Position numbers and translations under genes: made by a program
Shown: positions 7,558 to 12,401 of the stretch, in pieces
Layout: the number at the start of each line of letters is the position of its first letter
How positions within the stretch are numbered: the stretch's first letter is position 1
Assembly: GCA_947178565.1 (NCBI GenBank)
Contig: CAMWYV010000008.1
Coordinates: forward strand, 1 to 12,401
Length of the DNA: 12,401 nt
Direction: 5' to 3'
Source of the DNA: an uncultured Porphyromonadaceae bacterium
GTDB lineage: Bacteria; Bacteroidota; Bacteroidia; Bacteroidales; Muribaculaceae
The notes under the pieces: model-generated
Told to the model about the DNA's origin: nothing
The model's database searches: none
The model's input: only the letters and a program-made list of their open reading frames with translations

Positions 7558-10500
7558 ATGCGAAAAGTTTATTATGCTGCTATGGCACTTGTTGCCTCAT
7601 CGGTAGCCTTGTCGCCCAATGTGTTGGCTGATAGTCAATTACAAATGGGGGGGGGTGTAAGTGCAGTAGCCTCGGCTCAGCAAACCGCTGCATGCTCGGG
7701 TACAGTCTATGACGAGGACGGAGAGCCTCTTCCCGGTGCATCGGTTTTTGTTGAAGGCGGAAACGGAGCCTCAACAAACATTGACGGTAAATTTACTATT
7801 CCTAATGTAAAGATAGGAGCCACCATCAAAATTTCTTATGTCGGCTATGAACAGCAGACTGTTGTATGGAAAGGCGAACCTCTTGAAATTACACTCAAAC
7901 CTACTGCCGAATCACTTGATGAAGTTGTGGTTGTGGGCTATGGAGTACAGAAAAAAGTAAACCTCACCGGTGCTGTTTCACAGGTTAAAGGTGATGAACT
8001 TAAGATTCACCCTGTTGCTGATGCCGCACAGATGCTGCAGGGTATGGTTCCCGGACTTTATGTGAGCAACGGCAACGCCGGTCGTCCCGGCGGTAGCGCT
8101 TCACTTCAGCTCCGCGGTCAGGGCAATCTTTCAGGCACAGGCACACCTTACGTTCTTGTGGACGGTGTGGAAATGAGCCTTTCAGATGTTAACCCATCAG
8201 ACATTCAGAGCATTTCAGTGCTCAAGGATGCAGGTGCAAGTGCTATATACGGTGCGCGCGCTGCGTATGGTGTTATTCTGGTAACAACCAAGCGTGGTGA
8301 AGAAGGTAAGATGCGTGTATCTTACTCAGGCAGTGTAGGCTGGAATGCTCCTACCAAACTCCCGAAAATGCTTGATGGCTATGAATTCGCCAAGATGTGG
8401 AATCAGGGTTGTACCAACGCCGGTACAGCACGTCTTTATTCTGACGAAAAGCTTGAGCTTCTCCGCCAGTTCCGTGACAATCCTTCAAGCGTTGACCCAT
8501 GGCAGGAACTTTCTCCCAACGCTAACATGAACCCAGCCTTTGAAAATTCTGAGTCAGGTATCGGTAACACCGACTATTTCGACCTCCACTACAAAGATTG
8601 GGCGTTCAAGCAGAACCACAATATCAGCGCAAGCGGCGGCGGAAAGCGTGCGCAGTATTATGTATCTCTCGGTTACTACGGTGAAGACGGCATCCTTCGC
8701 TACGCCGACATGGGCTACAAGCGTTATAACTTCGCTGCAAATATCAACTCTGAGGTAACCAAATGGATGCGTATCCGTGCAAATACCAAATTCATGCACT
8801 CCGATACCGACACCCCCTTCGGTACAGGCGGTCTCAGTGAAGGTTTCTACCACTCACTCGCACGTTTCCGTCCTACTGTTCACTATCTTGATCCCAACGG
8901 CAACTTCACTGAGCTCACTATGATTCCCTACCTTCAGAGCGGAACATACACAAAGAGCAAACGTGACCGTATGAACATCACTATCGGTACAGAAATAGAG
9001 CCCGTTAAAAACTGGAAAATCAATGCTGACTACACATATCGTCTGATAGTTCTTGACCATGAAGCGCTGAACGTTGCTCCGGACATCTACGCTGCTGACG
9101 GTGTTACCACATCTAAGGGTGTGAGAGGAGAAATAGGAGCTGTGACAAACGGCCAGTATCTCCGTCAGGAATCTAACACACGCTATCAGAACTTCAGCAT
9201 TTTCACCAGCTACAATTTTAAATTTGCTGATGTTAACGAACTTTCAGCTCTCGTAGGTTTCCAGAGCGAGGACAACCAGTATTCTTATATCCAGAACTAT
9301 ACAAGAGGTCTTTACTCTACCGCTACTCCCGGTCTTAACCTCGGTTCTGACGACGTTACCGCTTCTGAAACCCGTAACGGTTGGACAACACGCGGTGTTT
9401 ATGGCAGACTTAACTACAACTACGATGGTCGCTATCTTCTTGAAGTGGATATGCGTTACGACGGCACATCACGATTTGCTAAAAACAATCGCTGGGGCTT
9501 CTTCCCCTCTGTGTCTGTAGGTTGGAATATCGCTCAGGAAAAATTCTGGGAATCTCTCGTTACTAAAGTAAACCAGCTCAAACTCCGCGGTTCATGGGGT
9601 AGAATGGGTAACCAGGCTGGTGCAGGTCTTTACACCTTCGCTGAAACTATGAGTGTTACCAACAAGGGTAACTACTGGTTTGGAAATACCCGCAACGGAT
9701 ATATCAATGCTCCCGGTGTGGCAAACCCCTTCATCACATGGGAAAAGGTGGAGAGCAAGAACATCGGTCTTGATTTCGGTCTTTTCAACAACCAGCTCAC
9801 CGGTACCGTGGAAATTTTCCAGCGTGATACCAAAGATATGCTCGGTCCGGGTGCTGACTATCCTGACTTCTTCGGTGCTACTGCACCTCAGGCAAACAAC
9901 GCCAATATGCGCAACCGCGGTTGGGAACTCAACCTCAACTGGACAGGTCGCATCGGCAAAGACATCACATATAGCGTAGGCGGTTCTGTTTCTGACGCTA
10001 CTGCAAAGGTCACCAAATATGAGAATCCCACATTCACCAATCCTGCCGGCAACTGGTATGAAGGTAGAATGGTAGGTGAAATCTGGGGTCTTAAATCAGG
10101 TGGTATCATTCAGACCCAGGAAGAGGCTGACGAGTTCAATTCACTTAACCTCAAATATCTTAATGGCGGTGTATGGACACCCGGTGACCAGAAATATATC
10201 GACCTCAATAATGACGGTAAGATAGATAGAGGTTCAAATGTGCTCGGTGATATGGGTGACTATACTATCATAGGTAACACCACTCCCCGCTATCAATATA
10301 CAATCAACGGCAACATCCGTTGGAAAGGTATCTCACTCAGCCTTATGTTCCAGGGTGTGGGCAAGCGTGACTGGAATCCCGGTACACAGCCTTACTTCTG
10401 GGGATGGGGTTCATACGCACAGGCTACATTCTTCAAAGAACATACAGACTACTGGACAGAAGACAACCGCGGTGCTTACTATCCGAAACCATACCTCCAT

Positions 10501-10809
10501 ACAGCAGGCGGTATAGGTACTTATCAGAACCGTAATATGCAGACCTCTTCACGCTACCTCCAGGATGCTTCATATATCCGTCTGAAAAACATCACTGTAA
10601 GCTACGATCTCCCCTCTGCTATTCTTAAGCACGTAGGCATCCAGCAGGTACAGGTGTTCTTCACCGGTGAAAATCTCTGGACAAGCACCAAACTTGCCAA
10701 GATGTATGATCCCGAAGGTGTGTTCACCGGAGCTTCTTACGGCGGCGAGGCTGGTAAAAACTATCCTATGAACAAAGTTCTGTCTGTAGGTCTTAACATC
10801 ACTCTCTAA
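7558..10809 (+). CDS. SusC/RagA-family TonB-dependent outer-membrane transporter
   Basis: The beta-barrel half of a SusCD uptake complex, importing a glycan or peptide across the outer membrane with TonB energy. The 1083 residues comprise a signal peptide (about 1-25, possibly extending to 40), a carboxypeptidase-regulatory-like domain (about 46-118, from GTVYDEDGEPLPGAS), the SusC signature DEVVVVGYG (121-129), the plug (about 135-247, with LRGQGNLSG, PYVLVDGVE and DAGASAIYGARAAYG) and a 22-strand-type barrel from about 250 to the final strand, VLSVGLNITL. There is no STN domain, so direct control through a FecR-type anti-sigma factor is unlikely. The start at 7558 gives a good signal peptide. 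A nine-G run encodes Gly31-33 in the linker after the signal peptide and could switch the gene off by slippage. Codons favour C endings more than in the upstream genes, which suggests high expression. The substrate cannot be told from this sequence. Confidence 0.96.
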   Translation: MRKVYYAAMALVASSVALSPNVLADSQLQMGGGVSAVASAQQTAACSGTVYDEDGEPLPGASVFVEGGNGASTNIDGKFTIPNVKIGATIKISYVGYEQQTVVWKGEPLEITLKPTAESLDEVVVVGYGVQKKVNLTGAVSQVKGDELKIHPVADAAQMLQGMVPGLYVSNGNAGRPGGSASLQLRGQGNLSGTGTPYVLVDGVEMSLSDVNPSDIQSISVLKDAGASAIYGARAAYGVILVTTKRGEEGKMRVSYSGSVGWNAPTKLPKMLDGYEFAKMWNQGCTNAGTARLYSDEKLELLRQFRDNPSSVDPWQELSPNANMNPAFENSESGIGNTDYFDLHYKDWAFKQNHNISASGGGKRAQYYVSLGYYGEDGILRYADMGYKRYNFAANINSEVTKWMRIRANTKFMHSDTDTPFGTGGLSEGFYHSLARFRPTVHYLDPNGNFTELTMIPYLQSGTYTKSKRDRMNITIGTEIEPVKNWKINADYTYRLIVLDHEALNVAPDIYAADGVTTSKGVRGEIGAVTNGQYLRQESNTRYQNFSIFTSYNFKFADVNELSALVGFQSEDNQYSYIQNYTRGLYSTATPGLNLGSDDVTASETRNGWTTRGVYGRLNYNYDGRYLLEVDMRYDGTSRFAKNNRWGFFPSVSVGWNIAQEKFWESLVTKVNQLKLRGSWGRMGNQAGAGLYTFAETMSVTNKGNYWFGNTRNGYINAPGVANPFITWEKVESKNIGLDFGLFNNQLTGTVEIFQRDTKDMLGPGADYPDFFGATAPQANNANMRNRGWELNLNWTGRIGKDITYSVGGSVSDATAKVTKYENPTFTNPAGNWYEGRMVGEIWGLKSGGIIQTQEEADEFNSLNLKYLNGGVWTPGDQKYIDLNNDGKIDRGSNVLGDMGDYTIIGNTTPRYQYTINGNIRWKGISLSLMFQGVGKRDWNPGTQPYFWGWGSYAQATFFKEHTDYWTEDNRGAYYPKPYLHTAGGIGTYQNRNMQTSSRYLQDASYIRLKNITVSYDLPSAILKHVGIQQVQVFFTGENLWTSTKLAKMYDPEGVFTGASYGGEAGKNYPMNKVLSVGLNITL
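7647..7655 (+). repeat. Poly-G tract (nine G) inside susC
   Basis: Nine consecutive G's cover the last base of the Met30 codon and the Gly31-33 codons. The tract sits between the signal peptide and the first folded domain. With eight G's the frame reaches TAA at 7658-7660 at once; with ten it reaches TGA at 7710-7712. The next in-frame ATG is Met159, inside the plug and without a signal peptide, so it would not rescue export. I saw no other G or C run longer than about five in the window. Confidence 0.95.
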
Positions 10810-10829
10810 TCACTATTATAATTATAGCA

Positions 10830-12401
10830 ATGAAGAAAATATTATCAATATGTCTTGCGACAAGTCTGGCACTTACATCGTGCTACGATCTTGACCGCGA
10901 ACCGGAGGGAGTGCTCTCCTCTGCAAATCCGTTCAAGACTGTCGGAGAAATGAGCAGCTATCTTGACCAGTTCTATCAGAATGCTGTCAAGACACAGGGT
11001 TTGATGGCTGGTGGAGGTAACGGTATTGCCGGAAATGATGTTAATTCCGACAACCTTTCAGGTTCGTCTGTCAATACCCGTATTGCAGGTTCAAACTCTG
11101 TGAGCAGCGCAGCATCTCTCTCTCAGTACACCAATATCCGTAAAGTAAACTTCTTCCTCAACAATCTTGACAACTGCAATGCGATAGGTACAGCAGCATA
11201 CAATCAAGCTGTGGGAGAAGGCTACTATTTCCGTGCATGGTACTACTATCAGCTTCTTGTAAACTACGGTGGAGTTGCATGGGTTGATACCCCTCTGGAT
11301 CCTGATATGGAACAGATGAAACTCCCCCGCGAAAGCCGCATGGTTATCGCAGACCACATTCTCGCCGACCTTGATGAGGCTATCAGGCTCTTGGGCACGA
11401 AAAACAACAGTGCTTCGTTCAGAGTTCACAAAGATGTGGCACGCGCATTCAAGAGCCAGGTCGCTCTCTTCGAAGGCACTTGGGAGAAATATCACAAGGC
11501 AGCGAATGACCCCTTCTTTGACCCCTCTGTTACCGATGCCAAGATCAACGACTATCTCACTCAGGCAGCTAACGCTGCTAAGGATGTGATGGATCGCGGA
11601 GTATGGAAAATTTACAATACCGGCAATCCTAACAATGACTACCGCGTGATTTTCCAGACAACCGATCTCAGCAACAATCCCGAAATTCTCTGGTTCAAGA
11701 AATACGATGGAGATGAGATTGCCAACGATGTCAACCGTTATCTCAATACCGGTGGCGGTGGTATCGGTGTAACAGCATCACTCGTCGATGACTACCTGAC
11801 TATTGCCGGACGTCCTTTCGTGGGCAGCGAAAAGATGCCAGCCAAGCAGACATGGGGTGCTGAACTTCTCCCGACTGTACGCGACCCGCGTCTTGCACAG
11901 ACTGTTGCTACTCCCGGTCAGACTCTCCGTCCCGACCGTCCGGCAGCTTACACATATCCTCCTCTCACAGCCAGTGCCAAAGCAACATGGGTATGTACTA
12001 CAGGATACTCACTCCTAAAGCATTGCCAGATCGACTATACCGGAAACCTTGATGCTGAAGGTGCAGGTGCTACTCCCGCTATCCAGTTCCGTTATGCCGA
12101 CGTGCTCCTTAACTATGCTGAAGCACTCGCTGAACTTGGTGGAGCTGCAAACGCTACCAAGATTATTGACGCTATCCAGCCACTACGTGATCGTGTAGGT
12201 ATGCCTGCTATGGATTTCGACCGCGAGTACAACACCGATCCCGAATATCCTTTCGCTCACATAGACAAATATGTTCAGGCTGTGCGCCGCGAGCGTCGTG
12301 TTGAAACAGCTTGCGAAGGTCGTCGTCTCGAAGACATCCTCCGCTGGGCTGCTGCCGATGATATCTTCGTTGGCAAATGGCACCAGGGAGCTCTCTACAT
12401 C
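10830..12401 (+). CDS. SusD/RagB-family surface lipoprotein (3' end outside window)
   Basis: The substrate-binding lid of the SusCD complex, held at the cell surface by a lipid anchor. The open frame runs 524 codons to the window edge without a stop; family lengths of about 500-650 suggest only a small part is missing. A lipoprotein signal peptide ends at the lipobox LTSC (15-18), with Cys18 lipidated. The acidic YDLDREPEG after it resembles the Bacteroidetes lipoprotein export signal for surface display. The N-terminal SusD-like part has RKVNFFLNN (104-112), GEGYYFRAWYYYQLL (129-143) and the TPR-like helix after RESR (167-170). The C-terminal RagB part has FRYADVLLNYAEAL (420-433) and RRERRVETACEGRRLEDILRW (486-506). 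The ATG lies 20 bases after susC, the normal SusC-SusD order and spacing, so they are surely co-transcribed. Substrate unknown. Confidence 0.95.
   Translation, partial: MKKILSICLATSLALTSCYDLDREPEGVLSSANPFKTVGEMSSYLDQFYQNAVKTQGLMAGGGNGIAGNDVNSDNLSGSSVNTRIAGSNSVSSAASLSQYTNIRKVNFFLNNLDNCNAIGTAAYNQAVGEGYYFRAWYYYQLLVNYGGVAWVDTPLDPDMEQMKLPRESRMVIADHILADLDEAIRLLGTKNNSASFRVHKDVARAFKSQVALFEGTWEKYHKAANDPFFDPSVTDAKINDYLTQAANAAKDVMDRGVWKIYNTGNPNNDYRVIFQTTDLSNNPEILWFKKYDGDEIANDVNRYLNTGGGGIGVTASLVDDYLTIAGRPFVGSEKMPAKQTWGAELLPTVRDPRLAQTVATPGQTLRPDRPAAYTYPPLTASAKATWVCTTGYSLLKHCQIDYTGNLDAEGAGATPAIQFRYADVLLNYAEALAELGGAANATKIIDAIQPLRDRVGMPAMDFDREYNTDPEYPFAHIDKYVQAVRRERRVETACEGRRLEDILRWAAADDIFVGKWHQGALYI

Noticed and set aside
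9653..9979. Plus-strand 108-residue open frame in another frame of susC
   Set aside because: It overlaps intact barrel-coding sequence; the composition is that of a frame-shifted reading of susC.
11091..11495. Minus-strand 134-residue open frame near the 3' end of the window
   Set aside because: It is fully inside the SusD reading frame, whose lipobox and SusD/RagB motifs are clear on the + strand.
1..12401. CRISPR array, tRNA or rRNA, mobile element, defence or biosynthetic system
   Set aside because: No repeat-spacer pattern, cloverleaf, transposase, integrase or defence-type gene could be found on either strand.

Overview
The window looks like a chromosomal stretch from a Bacteroidales bacterium, possibly a Muribaculaceae-like gut commensal. 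This is inferred from a SusC/SusD outer-membrane pair, a PorZ-type protein with a type IX secretion-like C-terminal domain, the insertion-bearing Bacteroidetes form of LeuRS, AT-rich gaps between genes and the lack of Shine-Dalgarno sequences. All supported genes are on the + strand. I saw no tRNA, rRNA, CRISPR array, insertion sequence or phage gene.

Region 1 (59-7375) is a tight run of five genes with gaps of 15 to 34 bases: nadA (quinolinate synthase, NAD synthesis), leuS (leucyl-tRNA synthetase), rdgB (XTP/dITP pyrophosphatase), a porZ-like secretion component and an unrecognised 175-residue protein. No terminator is visible between them, so they are probably one transcript. It ends at a strong intrinsic terminator with a perfect 12-bp stem followed by T's (7401-7436). 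The three housekeeping enzymes act in the cytoplasm; the PorZ-like protein is exported.

Region 2 (7437-12401) starts a new transcription unit with an AT-rich leader of about 120 bases. A SusC-like TonB-dependent transporter follows, then 20 bases later a SusD-like surface lipoprotein whose 3' end lies outside the window. Together they should form an outer-membrane uptake complex for a glycan or peptide. No enzyme, sensor or sigma/anti-sigma pair in the window shows the substrate or the control.

The most notable signal is a run of nine G's at 7647-7655 in the susC coding sequence, just after the signal peptide. Losing one G puts a stop immediately after the tract, and gaining one G gives a stop 54 bases further on. 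A multiple of three only changes the number of glycines in a linker. This is the layout expected of a slipped-strand phase-variation switch, here on the transporter of a SusCD pair. The mechanism is inferred; the tract and the reading-frame consequences are read directly.
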